From Chloroflexota bacterium (GTDB lineage: Bacteria > Chloroflexota > Dehalococcoidia > Lucifugimonadales > Lucifugimonadaceae), in NCBI GenBank assembly GCA_027618835.1, contig JAQCHZ010000009.1:46504-110503 (forward strand): DNA of 64,000 nucleotides, given 5' to 3'. Below are positions 24,605 to 34,274 of the stretch, in pieces (the stretch's first letter is position 1; the number at the start of each line of letters is the position of its first letter). The position numbers were made by a program, and so were the translations under genes. The notes beneath the pieces were generated by a model, which did not search any database, was not told the DNA's origin, and saw only the letters and a program-made list of their open reading frames with translations.

Positions 24605-27157
24605 CTACTTGCCGTTGAAGGCGGCGGCCTGCTTGCTCATTCGAGCGCCGTGGTCGTCAGCGAATCGCTTCACTGCGGTGAAGATCGAATCCTTGTCGAG
24701 GTGAGCTTCCTTGATAACGTCGTCCTCAGTACCACCGCTCAACCACTGGTTGTCCCAGTCGGAAGTCAGCGAGTACTCGTCAGTCAACGGGCCAACACCA
24801 GTTACAGGCCATACTCGGCGAGTTCCTGTGGTTACGACCATCAAGTTGAACTTCTCGGCATCTGAAATAACGCTCTGCTTGTACTCTTCCGACTGTCGAT
24901 CGAACAGTTCTTCACTGATCGCAGCAACAACCTTCACGTTGGCTCCGGCTTTTTCGAGCTTGTCCAAAGAGTCAACCAAGTTCACAGTCGAACTTGATCC
25001 CTGGGACAGTACAACACCGTGCTTAGGCTTGCTCTCATCGTAATCACGGATCACGTAGAAGCCCTTTGCCGCAGCGTTAATGTCGGTGTCAGCAAATTTT
25101 GAACGGTCTGCAACAGCGAAATCAGGTCGTGCAACTTCCATGACGATCACGCCGACCTTCGGGTCGCGTGCAGCAATTTCGGCAGCAGCGAAGTAGCCCG
25201 GAGCAACGTCGTTGTAATCCCAGAAGTTAAGAACGATTACCTGACCCTTAGGGAACAGCTTCCACACCTGAGGCGAGAAGATTCCAAAGTGAGTTCGTGC
25301 ATCGGCGGCAGTCTCAGGACCAGAGTGCCCGGCAAGAATGTGTGCAACACCCATGCGGAACGGTGAATCCTGGTTCTGCTGGCTCCAAACACGAAGCGGC
25401 AGGTACATGAGAGGTGTGAAAGCACCGTACGTACCTGAAATCGACCAGACTCCGTTGAACTTCTTAGGGTCCTTCGAAAGTGACTGGCTAGTAAATCCAA
25501 CAGCGGTAAGAGCGTTGCCGGCTTCCTGAATCGGAGCCTTCAAACGAGTACCAGCCTGGTTGGTGACCGGATCGTAGTGTCCCCACAACGACCCAGCGTT
25601 CACGTTGATCGATTCAGCAAGGTCGGCTGCAACAATCACGAAACGGTTTTCCGTGACGTAGTTCATCCACTTGATGATTTCAGAAATCGCTCGACGAGTT
25701 CCCTTGACCTGCCCAGGCTGTTCGTAGAGCTTGATAGCAACGTCTTTGGTCTCACCAGTAACGTGATTCTTAGCAGTAACCGTAGTTGGATCGATCGGCA
25801 GATTCTTTACGCGAAGTCGATCGTCTTGGAAAGGATCAACATCTTTCTTCACGCTAAGCGGCATGTCGTCGTTGACTTTGTCACCAAGCTCAACGAGCTT
25901 GTCGGCGAGCCAATCACCAAGGCCTGAGTTGTCGAGAACAGACATCGCAATATCGATGTTCGTCTTCAACTGAAGGAGTCGTTCTTTATCGTCAGAAACA
26001 GCACCATCACGGATGCCTTCGAACGTAACTCCGAATTTTCGTTCAAATGTAGTTGCCAGACCCTGGAAGTAATCGCCGTTCATTGGCATACCGTAGGCGT
26101 GGCTCGAGTGGTCTTTTACCTGAGGAATGCCACCGGGAAGGTCTTCTCCATCTGGAGCACCAGGCCAGTAACCCTTGACTGTCTTACCGATAACGATGAT
26201 CGGTCGACGGTCCGACTCGTCAGCGTCTTCCATCGTCTTCAAGGCAGCAACAACCTGATCGTAATCCGTTGCATTGTCGACTCGAATCACCTTCCATCCG
26301 TACGACGACCATTGGTTCTCGATGTCGTAGGTGTCTTCCTTCACAACGCTACCGATGAGTTCGTCATCGATACCAGCATTGTTGTAGGACATCAGCACAC
26401 GTAGACGCTTGCCAACTCGGTTAGCAACTGCCTGAGTCTTGAACTCCTGCGAGTGACCTGATGTAAGAGCGAATTCACCTTCGAGCGCAAATATCTTCAG
26501 CGAGGGGTCGGCGCCCATCATGTCCCAGAACGCAGCCTTACCAGCAGAGGTAGCAATACCAATTCCGGAAGGACCACCGTTCACGTCGTTCGTGAGATCG
26601 GTAGATTCTGAGTGACCCGATAGTGCGCGAATGCCGCGGATTTTTGCCTGTGCAAATGCAGGGTGATCGACGAGTCCGTTTTCTTCGAGGATTGTCTTGA
26701 GAGCACCAGCACCTCGACGGAAGCCAAGAGCGTCGATTGCAAGCATCGAAGCCTCTGCGTCAGCCTTGTACTTATCGTCACCTGTTGCCTTGTGCTTGCG
26801 ATCGAGCGCTTCGCCCATCAGCATCCACATTGCGTAAGTAACAGGAGCGTTGTGCCCACCAGCAAGCATGAACTTGTCGGAGAAAGGGTGCTTCGGCCGA
26901 CGGTAGTCGAACGTCATTCCACCGTTTTGAGGTCCGGCGAGGTGAGTAGAAATCACGTAAGGCGTATAAGCCGTTCCACCACCGAAGTGACCCGTCTGAT
27001 GATAGTTGCACATCAAAACGAAAGTCATGTTGGTCAGGAAGCCAAGCTGTTCCAGACGTTCCTTGTCGTAATCAGGAACCTGAACCGCATTATCGGTTAT
27101 GACCTGATCAGTTGACGAGGTGTGAATCGTGACGGTTGAACTACCGCTAGCTGACAT
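24605..27157 (-). CDS. Transketolase-family protein, 850 residues
   Basis: A thiamine-diphosphate enzyme with all three transketolase domains: an N-terminal TPP-binding domain (to about 390), a pyrimidine-binding domain (about 500-690, with AADLAESINVNAGSLWG and MGVAHILAGHSGPETAADARTHFG) and a C-terminal domain (about 710-830). It is longer than ordinary transketolase (about 650-670). Where the usual cofactor motif is GDG followed by an E-G or similar, this protein has FALEGEFALTSGHSQE, and then VLMSYNNAGIDD in place of the DDN-type segment. The magnesium-ligand Asp thus appears as Glu. The pentose-phosphate role is plausible, but a related ketol-transfer reaction is possible. ATG at 27157 is the first start. 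A terminator follows. Confidence 0.8.
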   Translation of the reverse strand: MSASGSSTVTIHTSSTDQVITDNAVQVPDYDKERLEQLGFLTNMTFVLMCNYHQTGHFGGGTAYTPYVISTHLAGPQNGGMTFDYRRPKHPFSDKFMLAGGHNAPVTYAMWMLMGEALDRKHKATGDDKYKADAEASMLAIDALGFRRGAGALKTILEENGLVDHPAFAQAKIRGIRALSGHSESTDLTNDVNGGPSGIGIATSAGKAAFWDMMGADPSLKIFALEGEFALTSGHSQEFKTQAVANRVGKRLRVLMSYNNAGIDDELIGSVVKEDTYDIENQWSSYGWKVIRVDNATDYDQVVAALKTMEDADESDRRPIIVIGKTVKGYWPGAPDGEDLPGGIPQVKDHSSHAYGMPMNGDYFQGLATTFERKFGVTFEGIRDGAVSDDKERLLQLKTNIDIAMSVLDNSGLGDWLADKLVELGDKVNDDMPLSVKKDVDPFQDDRLRVKNLPIDPTTVTAKNHVTGETKDVAIKLYEQPGQVKGTRRAISEIIKWMNYVTENRFVIVAADLAESINVNAGSLWGHYDPVTNQAGTRLKAPIQEAGNALTAVGFTSQSLSKDPKKFNGVWSISGTYGAFTPLMYLPLRVWSQQNQDSPFRMGVAHILAGHSGPETAADARTHFGIFSPQVWKLFPKGQVIVLNFWDYNDVAPGYFAAAEIAARDPKVGVIVMEVARPDFAVADRSKFADTDINAAAKGFYVIRDYDESKPKHGVVLSQGSSSTVNLVDSLDKLEKAGANVKVVAAISEELFDRQSEEYKQSVISDAEKFNLMVVTTGTRRVWPVTGVGPLTDEYSLTSDWDNQWLSGGTEDDVIKEAHLDKDSIFTAVKRFADDHGARMSKQAAAFNGK

Positions 27158-27917
27158 ACGTTCAATTACTCCAATAAAAATTCAAATCTAGGCAAAAACT
27201 GCGCGCAATGCCTTACAGGCGTGCGCGAAATATTCACGGCGTCAGAGTATCTGCGAATCGGCTAGTACGCCAGTCCGAAAGAGGTATATACTGTTACTAT
27301 CGCACCGAGATATTTGCAAATATTTCTCAGGGTCAGAATCGACAGCCAAGTTATCGAACACCTATTGTTCGGGTAGATACCACAATCATGACCGAAAAAT
27401 CAGCTAGTGTTCGGCGGACTCGGATCGCCAGGAACGGGTCAGTGTGAACAAGGAACCGAATGCTTCGAGTTCTACAGCGAAACGGTAACCGTATACATCG
27501 ACCACTCGGCGGGAGCCAAGGAGCGGTCGATGTTTATTAGGAAGCAGTGAGAAATAGCACTCCCTCTCCCAGCAGGAGAGGCTTATGGTGAGGGAGATAC
27601 CGTCAAGACTCGTGGATCTCTCCACTCCGCTATCGCTTCGGTCGAGTCGAGGTAGCTGGCACGGTCCACCCATCACAAAACTCCCCATCTCCCGCTTAAG
27701 CCCTAAGTTGCACCTCATAGTTCAACGCTCCCACAATAAGCGGTTGTTCTGGGTTGGTATTCGTGCTGTGGCGAACGTTTGCGTCGTACTAAGCGCGAAG
27801 AAAATCTAACCATCTAGCAGCGAACGGGCCAAACGCCCAAAGGCACGGCGGCGAATCAAAGCGCCACCAACGACAATCGGAATGACCAGCCAACTAGCAC
27901 ATTGACTCGACGCACCA
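27158..27917. other. Long intergenic region with repeat-like segment
   Basis: About 760 bases between divergent genes with no convincing gene. 27560-27600 carries CCCTCTCCCAGCAGGAGAGG followed by a G-rich stretch (GGTGAGGGAGAT), a variant of the dispersed hairpin repeat, then a segment near 27610-27660 that looks like more of the same repeat family. The part next to 27157 should hold the transketolase promoter. Confidence 0.55.
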
Positions 27918-29630
27918 ATGCCGAAAAAGCCCACCAGCTTCATGCCCTTCGATGAAATACGCACCAACGTCATCTCCGGAATCGTCGTTGGAATAGTCGC
28001 ACTCCCACTCGCAATCGCCCTCGCAATTGCAGTCGGAGCTCCGCCCATTGCCGGACTCTATACATCAGCCTTTGCTGGTGGATTCGCATCTCTATTCGGT
28101 GGTTCGCGCTACACCATCACCGGTCCTACGGCAGCACTCGTTCCGCTTCTGACCGTCGTAGTTTTCAAATTCGGAGTCGAAGCCTTACCGGTCGTTGGTG
28201 TGATGTCGGGAATGCTGCTCTTCGTTATGTCGGCGTTCAAACTCGGACGACTCATGAAGTTCATGCCCGGCCTCGTGATAATCGGCTTCACCGCAGGCAT
28301 CGGACTCTCAATAGCGTTCGGCCAGATCGCCAGTTTCTTGAACGTAACAGGAACCGACCCTGCACATGAGCATTTTCATGAACGAATGTGGGATCTGATC
28401 CGTCACCTCAACACGGTCGGCTGGACTACACCACTCATCGGTCTACTAGCGATCGTCCTAATGATGCTTTGGCCGTTCTTTCAAGGTCGAACTAGCAAGC
28501 TAAAGTCGATTCCGCCAACCTTCATCGCATTGATCGCGGTTTCAGCAATTGTTTTTTATGTCGATATCGACACTCCAACAGTCGCTACCCGCTACGGCGA
28601 TTTGCCCGGATCGTTCCCGCAACCAAGATTCGACTGGTTCGACATTGATCTCATCATCCAGCTGATCCCATCATCAATCGCAATATCGATCCTGATGGGA
28701 GTTGAAACACTCCTCACAGCGGTTATTGCCGACAACCTCGCTGTAACTTCACGACACTACAAACCCACCCAGGAGCTGTTCGGGCAGGGTATGGCGAACG
28801 TTATCGGCCCGATCTTCGGCGGAATTCCAGCAACAGCTTCCATCGCACGGACCGGAGCCGGAATACAGAACGGTGCAACGTCTCGTTTGTCCGGGATCAC
28901 ACACGCCATATTCGTTCTCACTGCAACGATCGCATTAGGAAGTCTTGTCGGGCATATTCCTATGACTGTGCTAGCCGCGATTCTGATCGTAGTGGCGTGG
29001 CGGATAATGAGTGTCCATGAACTAATCAAGATGGCGAGAACAGCTCCACGACAAGATCACCTCGTGCTGTTTTCAACGCTAATCATCACCGTTACAGTCG
29101 ATCTCACCTACGCTATTGCCGCAGGGGTCTTCCTGTCGCTAATACTCCTGCTCAGGCAGCTCACATCAATCGAAAGCGCAAGCGAACTTCAGCCTGACGA
29201 AACCGGCCATATCCGCCAAGTATCAGCCGAGTTGAGCAGCCTGATGCAGCAGCGCAAAGACATCATCTTCTTCAACGCTCAGGGCCTTATTTCTTTCCAC
29301 TCAGCATTCGAGTTCGAACGAACGCTTCTCGAACACGATATTCGACCGTTGATTTTGCGGATGAAAGATGTGAAGTACATCGACACGACCGGAATGATGA
29401 CGCTCGTATCGATCATAAAATCCCGCCGCAAACGTGGAGCGCCGGTCATGCTTTCAGCAATTCAGCCGATGGTACATACCAGCCTGCAGAAATTCGGTGT
29501 GCTCGAATTGGTTGGTGAAGAAAACGTGTTCGACGGCACCGCGTTGGCGATTTCAAGTGTGCCAATTGATCGTAGAAATTCCGACAGCACTGATGACACG
29601 ACGCCCGCTTCAGAAAACCAGTTCACTTAA
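27918..29630 (+). CDS. SulP-family anion transporter with STAS domain (1)
   Basis: A 570-residue inner-membrane transporter. About 11-14 hydrophobic helices lie in residues 10-410, with the family segment ALAIAVGAPPIAGLYTSAFA, the ITGPTAALVPLLTVVV stretch (anion-site helix) and LMGVETLLTAVIADNL. The cytoplasmic STAS domain (about 430-550) holds MKDVKYIDTTGMMTLVSI. The family moves sulfate, bicarbonate, molybdate, oxalate or dicarboxylates; the substrate cannot be chosen here. ATG at 27918 is taken, with little ribosome signal. A second SulP gene starts 138 bases downstream on the same strand; the two are only moderately similar to each other, which suggests different substrates. Confidence 0.93.
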   Translation: MPKKPTSFMPFDEIRTNVISGIVVGIVALPLAIALAIAVGAPPIAGLYTSAFAGGFASLFGGSRYTITGPTAALVPLLTVVVFKFGVEALPVVGVMSGMLLFVMSAFKLGRLMKFMPGLVIIGFTAGIGLSIAFGQIASFLNVTGTDPAHEHFHERMWDLIRHLNTVGWTTPLIGLLAIVLMMLWPFFQGRTSKLKSIPPTFIALIAVSAIVFYVDIDTPTVATRYGDLPGSFPQPRFDWFDIDLIIQLIPSSIAISILMGVETLLTAVIADNLAVTSRHYKPTQELFGQGMANVIGPIFGGIPATASIARTGAGIQNGATSRLSGITHAIFVLTATIALGSLVGHIPMTVLAAILIVVAWRIMSVHELIKMARTAPRQDHLVLFSTLIITVTVDLTYAIAAGVFLSLILLLRQLTSIESASELQPDETGHIRQVSAELSSLMQQRKDIIFFNAQGLISFHSAFEFERTLLEHDIRPLILRMKDVKYIDTTGMMTLVSIIKSRRKRGAPVMLSAIQPMVHTSLQKFGVLELVGEENVFDGTALAISSVPIDRRNSDSTDDTTPASENQFT

Positions 29631-29683
29631 CTACCTGAACTTCTGTTTTTTGGTGATAACTATTAGAGATTTAGCGTTAACCC

Positions 29684-29756
29684 TTAACAGCCAATCAACC
29701 ATTGAAGCAGGGCGAGGTGTACAAAAGAAGGCTGTTTGAAAAATATTTAACAGCCA
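29684..29756 (+). promoter_or_regulatory. Repeated TTAACAGCCA elements before the second SulP gene
   Basis: TTAACAGCCA occurs at 29684-29693 and again at 29747-29756. An inverted partner, GGCTGTT, lies at 29730-29736, so 29730-29755 forms a GGCTGTT / AACAGCC hairpin with an A/T-rich loop. The second copy ends 11 bases before the ATG of the second SulP gene. Placement and symmetry suggest an operator or a translational control hairpin, but no regulator is known. Confidence 0.4.
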
Positions 29757-29767
29757 GTTAGTTACCC

Positions 29768-31312
29768 ATGCAAGAGCTTTCCATTCCCGCCCGAATTCGA
29801 GTAGAAACACTCGCAGGAATAACAGTCTCTCTTGCGCTAGTCCCGGAAGCCGTAGCCTTTGCCTTCGTGGCGGGAGTCGACCCACTCGTCGGCCTCTACG
29901 CAGCGTTCATCGTCGGACTCGTCACCTCAGTAACCGGCGGACGCCCCGGAATGATTTCGGGAGCAACAGGCGCACTCGCGGTCGTCATGGTCGTTCTAGT
30001 GAAGGAACACGGTGTCGAATATCTGTTCCTCACGGTGATTCTCATGGGAATCATCCAAATGGCCGCCGGAGCCTTCAAGCAGGGCCGACTCATCAAGATG
30101 GTTCCGTATCCGGTCATGCTCGGATTCGTAAACGGACTGGCCATCGTCATCTTCCTTGCGCAGCTCGAAAGCTTCAAAGTCACTGGCCCTGACGGACACG
30201 AGTCGTGGATCGCTAACAACGACCTAATGATTATGCTCGGTCTGATCGCAGTCACGATGGCCGTTATATATCTCATTCCAAAACTCACAACGAAGTTCCC
30301 ATCAGCCCTCGCAGGAATTCTTGTCGTCTCGGGAATAGTGATCTTCGGTGGAGTCAACACAACGACCGTTGGTGACCTGTCCAACATTTCGGGAAGCCTG
30401 CCAACATTCAGCGTGCCAGACGTTCCGCTCAATCTCGAAACTCTGTGGATCATCCTGCCGCACGCGTTCATTCTTGCAGCGATTGGCCTGATCGAATCTC
30501 TACTCACCGTTTCGCTTATCGACGGTATTACAGATACAAAGGGTCAAAACAACCGAGAATGCATGTCGCAGGGCGCAGCAAACATCATCACCGGCTTCTT
30601 CGGTGGGATGGGCGGCTGTGCAATGATCGGCCAGAGCATGATCAACATGAAGTCCGGCGCTCGATGGCGACTCTCGGGCGCAATCGCCGCCATCCTTCTG
30701 CTCGTCTACATCTTGGTCGGATCTTCACTTATTGAAAGAATTCCCATAGCCGCACTCGTCGGTGTCATGTTCGTCGTGGTAATCGGCACATTCTCTTGGT
30801 CAAGCCTTCGTATCATCCGGAAGGTTCCAATATCTGACGCCTTCGTGATGATCCTCGTATCTGCGGTAACCGTCGCAACCGACCTCGCTATCGCCGTGAT
30901 CGTTGGAGTTATCGTCTCTGCGCTAGTGTTCGCATGGAACACCGCACGATCGATTTACGTCGAGGAAAGCGCCGATAGCACCCCCGACCGCAAGGTTTAC
31001 ACTCTTCACGGTCAGCTGTTCTTCGCTTCGATCACGTCGTTCCGAGATCTGTTCCACCCGCCACACGATCCTGAAGAAGTCGTAATCGACTTCCAACACT
31101 CAAGGGTTTGGGACCACTCGGGAATAGAAGCTATTGTTGATGTGGCACGCAGATACGAAGCAACCGATCGCAAACTTCACTTGCTGCAACTTAGCGAGAA
31201 CTGCCAGCGCATTCTAAGCAAGGCAAATGTAATCATCGATAGTGACCCCGAAGTCGATCCTTCGTACCGAGTAACAGTTTCAGGCCTTGGCAGCGGTGAC
31301 GACGGCCACTAA
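29768..31312 (+). CDS. SulP-family anion transporter with STAS domain (2)
   Basis: A 514-residue inner-membrane transporter with the SulP fold. It has SLALVPEAVAFAFVAGVDPLVGLYAAF early, then MISGATGALAVVMVVLV (the substrate-site helix), LIESLLTVSLIDGITDTKGQNNRECMSQGAANI in the middle and a STAS domain from about 395 with FQHSRVWDHSGIEAIVDVA, whose DHSG matches the phosphorylatable D-x-S-G of STAS domains. It differs from the upstream SulP (which has DTTG), so regulation may differ. Bicarbonate or sulfate uptake is possible; substrate unknown. A possible operator hairpin lies immediately upstream. A weak terminator-like inverted repeat (31436-31468) lies downstream. Confidence 0.93.
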   Translation: MQELSIPARIRVETLAGITVSLALVPEAVAFAFVAGVDPLVGLYAAFIVGLVTSVTGGRPGMISGATGALAVVMVVLVKEHGVEYLFLTVILMGIIQMAAGAFKQGRLIKMVPYPVMLGFVNGLAIVIFLAQLESFKVTGPDGHESWIANNDLMIMLGLIAVTMAVIYLIPKLTTKFPSALAGILVVSGIVIFGGVNTTTVGDLSNISGSLPTFSVPDVPLNLETLWIILPHAFILAAIGLIESLLTVSLIDGITDTKGQNNRECMSQGAANIITGFFGGMGGCAMIGQSMINMKSGARWRLSGAIAAILLLVYILVGSSLIERIPIAALVGVMFVVVIGTFSWSSLRIIRKVPISDAFVMILVSAVTVATDLAIAVIVGVIVSALVFAWNTARSIYVEESADSTPDRKVYTLHGQLFFASITSFRDLFHPPHDPEEVVIDFQHSRVWDHSGIEAIVDVARRYEATDRKLHLLQLSENCQRILSKANVIIDSDPEVDPSYRVTVSGLGSGDDGH

Positions 31313-31844
31313 GGCTAAGCCCGTCTCGGCTGGATTCGAATCGTCAACTCAAATTCGACTCGCCCCAAACGAACTTCAATAGCTGGTCGGGGTGGCACGT
31401 TGTCTAGCACCACGTCGAAAATCTCGGTTAAACCAAAAGAGCGATGAAATAAATGCCTACCGCTCTTTCTAATCTTCTCATCGGGTCAGACGAGCCAGCT
31501 ATCTAACTGGTTATCACTTTGGTGTGTTGCCGTCGCTACGCATCTGTGTGGCAGCGATTTCCGGCTTGAGTGGCTAGGTCGATTGCCAGCTCGGTGATCC
31601 CTTTTGAGTGCCGCTGTCAGCTATCCACCGCAGCGGCGTTATAAGCCGATGTGCATTACCCATCTGGGCCTGTAAATCATTTTTGTTACACCTCCATCAA
31701 TCACGAATCAGGGTGGTCATTACCTTGAGTTGATATTAACCAATCGATGACAGTAGAAGTGTGTTTCGACGTGAAGGATTTGTGATTTTTTTGGCAGCGG
31801 TGTGCGATACTCCAGCCCGCAGACCACTACTCAACAGGATCAGC
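31313..31844. other. Intergenic region
   Basis: About 530 bases with no gene I can support. An inverted repeat AAAGAGCG / CGCTCTTT (31436-31443 and 31461-31468, 17-base loop) may end transcription of the SulP pair. The rest shows no repeat or RNA I recognise; it might be a fully decayed gene. Confidence 0.4.
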
Positions 31845-32330
31845 ATGAATTCGAACAAACGCACCTTTATTACGTTTCTCGCCCTCGTCATCGCCATAAC
31901 GCTTTCTGCCTGCGGATCTACCGAACCGGCAGACCAATCGATCGTCGATGACGATTCAACAGCTCCTGTTGTCGTCCTTGCCGACCAAAACTTCACTCCG
32001 GAGTCGTTCATAAACGCTGGATGGAAGAAGTCGAAAGAGTACGACACCGCAACCGTCCGTGAATCGACCGAGATTTGGTACGGATTCTTCCAACAAAAAG
32101 ACATCGAAATTCGATTCTACGCATCACATGAAGCAGCAATCGAGCATGGCGTTCCGTCAGCTGAAGAATCGATCGAGGGTGCAGTAAAACGGTCCAAAGG
32201 AGGCGAGCTACTCGACGTCAGTGGTGGATCGTTCACCGGCTACGCCGATTTCCTCGTAGCAGGAAACGCTGTCCTCCTCTGCGAATTCGACCGAACAAAA
32301 TGCGATGTGCTAGTTTCAACATTGAAATAA
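31845..32330 (+). CDS. Predicted lipoprotein, 161 residues
   Basis: ATG 31845 opens a lipoprotein signal peptide, MNSNKRTFITFLALVIAI then TLSACGSTEP, with an ACAGGA ribosome site just upstream. The frame is open from 31761 but those residues precede the signal and look spurious. The mature part has a disordered acidic stretch, then an alpha/beta region (ESFINAGWKKSKEYDTA, EIWYGFFQQKDIEIRFY, HEAAIEHGVPSAEESIEG, CEFDRTKCDVLVSTL) containing two cysteines near the end that could form a disulfide. No family recognised; a surface-anchored periplasmic or extracellular role is likely. Confidence 0.7.
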   Translation: MNSNKRTFITFLALVIAITLSACGSTEPADQSIVDDDSTAPVVVLADQNFTPESFINAGWKKSKEYDTATVRESTEIWYGFFQQKDIEIRFYASHEAAIEHGVPSAEESIEGAVKRSKGGELLDVSGGSFTGYADFLVAGNAVLLCEFDRTKCDVLVSTLK

Positions 32331-32554
32331 ACAGTACTCACAGCGAAGCTTGCGAGAGTTTCAAAAAACACTTCCTTTTGCACTTCAAATTTTAGATTCA
32401 TGCTGATCGAGCGAATTGGAAATGTACCAGCTAATCCAGCACTGTGAATTACAAGCGGTGCAACCCACAGTGCCCAAAAGTGTTCACAAATTGTTAGCTG
32501 GATACGACCTTGAAGCAGCCATGTGCCAGAAATTGAACTTAGAATAGAACGCAT

Positions 32555-32630
32555 GCCCCTGTAGCTCAGTGGATAGAGCAATGGTTTCCTAAACCATGTG
32601 CCGCGTGTTCGATTCACGCCAGGGGTACCA
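32555..32630 (+). tRNA. tRNA-Arg (CCT)
   Basis: Acceptor GCCCCTG pairs with CAGGGGT (first pair G-U). D arm GCTCAGTGGATAGAGC, anticodon arm ATGGT-TTCCTAA-ACCAT with anticodon CCT (codon AGG), T arm CGTGTTCGATTCACG, encoded CCA. Confidence 0.95.
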
Positions 32631-32642
32631 TTTCGAACTTCC

Positions 32643-32674
32643 AAAACGTCCCGATTTCGTCGGGGCGTTTTTTT
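32643..32674 (+). terminator. Rho-independent terminator after tRNA-Arg
   Basis: Stem AACGTCCCGA / TCGGGGCGTT (one G-U pair), five-base loop and a run of seven Ts. The following bases to 32963 hold no gene I can support. Confidence 0.88.
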
Positions 32675-32963
32675 ATTGGCGAAAGCGTTAATGGTTCGAT
32701 CGTACTCGTTGGACTAATACGGTCGAAGCTGTCAGACGATCCCTCCTGCAGTCCAAACTGAATTCATTGGCAATTGGCGTAGTAGATATCTGCGGTGATT
32801 CGGATGGATAGTTCCTATAATCCGATCAAACAGTCGGCAGTTACGCAGTCGTTGCCGTCCTTACGAAGTACCACGAGAAATCTATAGCATCGCCGCGTCA
32901 TAGAACGTGAAAATGAATAGGCGGTAGCGAACACGTAACGATGTGCGTGTACGGTTTGATCAC

Positions 32964-34274
32964 ATGACATCAGATACACCGAATAACGATTCCACTCAGA
33001 ACGGTGACCAGATCGACGAGCGGTCTGAAGAATCTCCTGCGGTTCAAGCTGACCCGCGCCAGAACTGGCTAAAAGGGCGAATCAACCAGTGGCGTGAATC
33101 TGGTCTTATTTCTGACGACCAATCCGAAGCTATTATCAACTTCGAATCGATGCCTGAAGCACCGTTCCGACTCGGTCTACGATTCAGCCGACTTATCATT
33201 GTTCTTTCCACTCTCGGCGCAGTCCTCATCGGGGCTGGAATAATTTCGTTTGTCGCCGCCAACTGGCAGGGTATTCCAGCCATCGCAAAGCTAGCTCTGC
33301 TAATCGGTGGACAGACGGCTGCTTACTGGGTTGCCTACCAGCTGCAATTCGTTAGAGGCTTCCCGAAAGTCGGTGGAGCAATAATGTTCGCCGCAGCGGC
33401 CTGGTTCGGAGCCAACGTGTTCTTGGTAGCCCAAAGCTACCACTTAGGCACCGAAAACCCAGATCTCTTGATCTTGTGGTTCGCTGGTGTGCTCCCACTC
33501 GCATACATCACGCGCTCCAAGGCAATCACCGTGATGGCAGTAGGAATCTTCCTTATAGGTATTTCATGGAAAGCAGCTGCACAAACCGAAGATGCTGAAA
33601 GCGGATTACAGGTGATGGCAATTCTCTTGCTTGGAGGATCGTCGATCTACTCAATAGGTCTAGTCCACTTGAGTCATGCAGTCACAAAGTTCTTTGCAGC
33701 GCCGTACTTGGTCGGAGGAACGCTACTGACCATATTTGTCACTTTCATGCTGACTTTCGAGGATATCTTCAATGATCTCACCCGCAGTCCAGCTAGGGAA
33801 TCGCTCGAACTCTCAGGCGGTTACGTCGGCATCGCAGTGGTGGTGTCATCAATAACCGTGGTCTCACTAATCGCCGGGTACAGGCAGGCCATGCGGGTCG
33901 AGCGGTTCTCAGTACAAAAGCTGTCGAAACCGGCTGTGCTGGTGCTAATTGTTGTAGCCGCATGGCTCCTCGCGTTCCACCCTTTCACTTCGTCAGCACC
34001 CTACGTTGTCATTTTCAATCTACTCTTGATCCTTTTGATCTTTGGACTGATCACCCTCGGAATCGTGAACAAGCGTGAAGCATTCGTAAACGTGGGAATC
34101 GTATTCTTCGTGATTGATCTTTCGACTCGCTATATAGAACTCACTGTCGACATGCTCGACACGTCTCTGGCGTTCATCAACGGCGGTCTGTTACTGCTCG
34201 GTGTTGGTTACGGCATGGAACGAGCACGGCGAAAATTGCTACAACAGTTCGGGATGATGGAGGTTACGCAATGA
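32964..34274 (+). CDS. DUF2157 membrane protein
   Basis: A 436-residue polytopic membrane protein if started at ATG 32964; the frame is open back to 32943. Residues 1-45 are polar. A short amphipathic segment WLKGRINQWRESGLISDDQSEAI is typical of the DUF2157 N-terminus. About ten transmembrane helices follow, including ALIGAGIISFVAANWQGIPA with the family FVAANW motif. The function of the family is unknown. Its TGA overlaps the ATG of the downstream GDYXXLXY gene by four bases. The same gene pairing is common for these families, which suggests that the two products act together. Confidence 0.82.
   Translation: MTSDTPNNDSTQNGDQIDERSEESPAVQADPRQNWLKGRINQWRESGLISDDQSEAIINFESMPEAPFRLGLRFSRLIIVLSTLGAVLIGAGIISFVAANWQGIPAIAKLALLIGGQTAAYWVAYQLQFVRGFPKVGGAIMFAAAAWFGANVFLVAQSYHLGTENPDLLILWFAGVLPLAYITRSKAITVMAVGIFLIGISWKAAAQTEDAESGLQVMAILLLGGSSIYSIGLVHLSHAVTKFFAAPYLVGGTLLTIFVTFMLTFEDIFNDLTRSPARESLELSGGYVGIAVVVSSITVVSLIAGYRQAMRVERFSVQKLSKPAVLVLIVVAAWLLAFHPFTSSAPYVVIFNLLLILLIFGLITLGIVNKREAFVNVGIVFFVIDLSTRYIELTVDMLDTSLAFINGGLLLLGVGYGMERARRKLLQQFGMMEVTQ

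Noticed and set aside
32240..32644. 134-residue minus-strand frame over tRNA-Arg and the lipoprotein end
   Set aside because: Shadow of the tRNA and of the lipoprotein gene; no ribosome site or family pattern.
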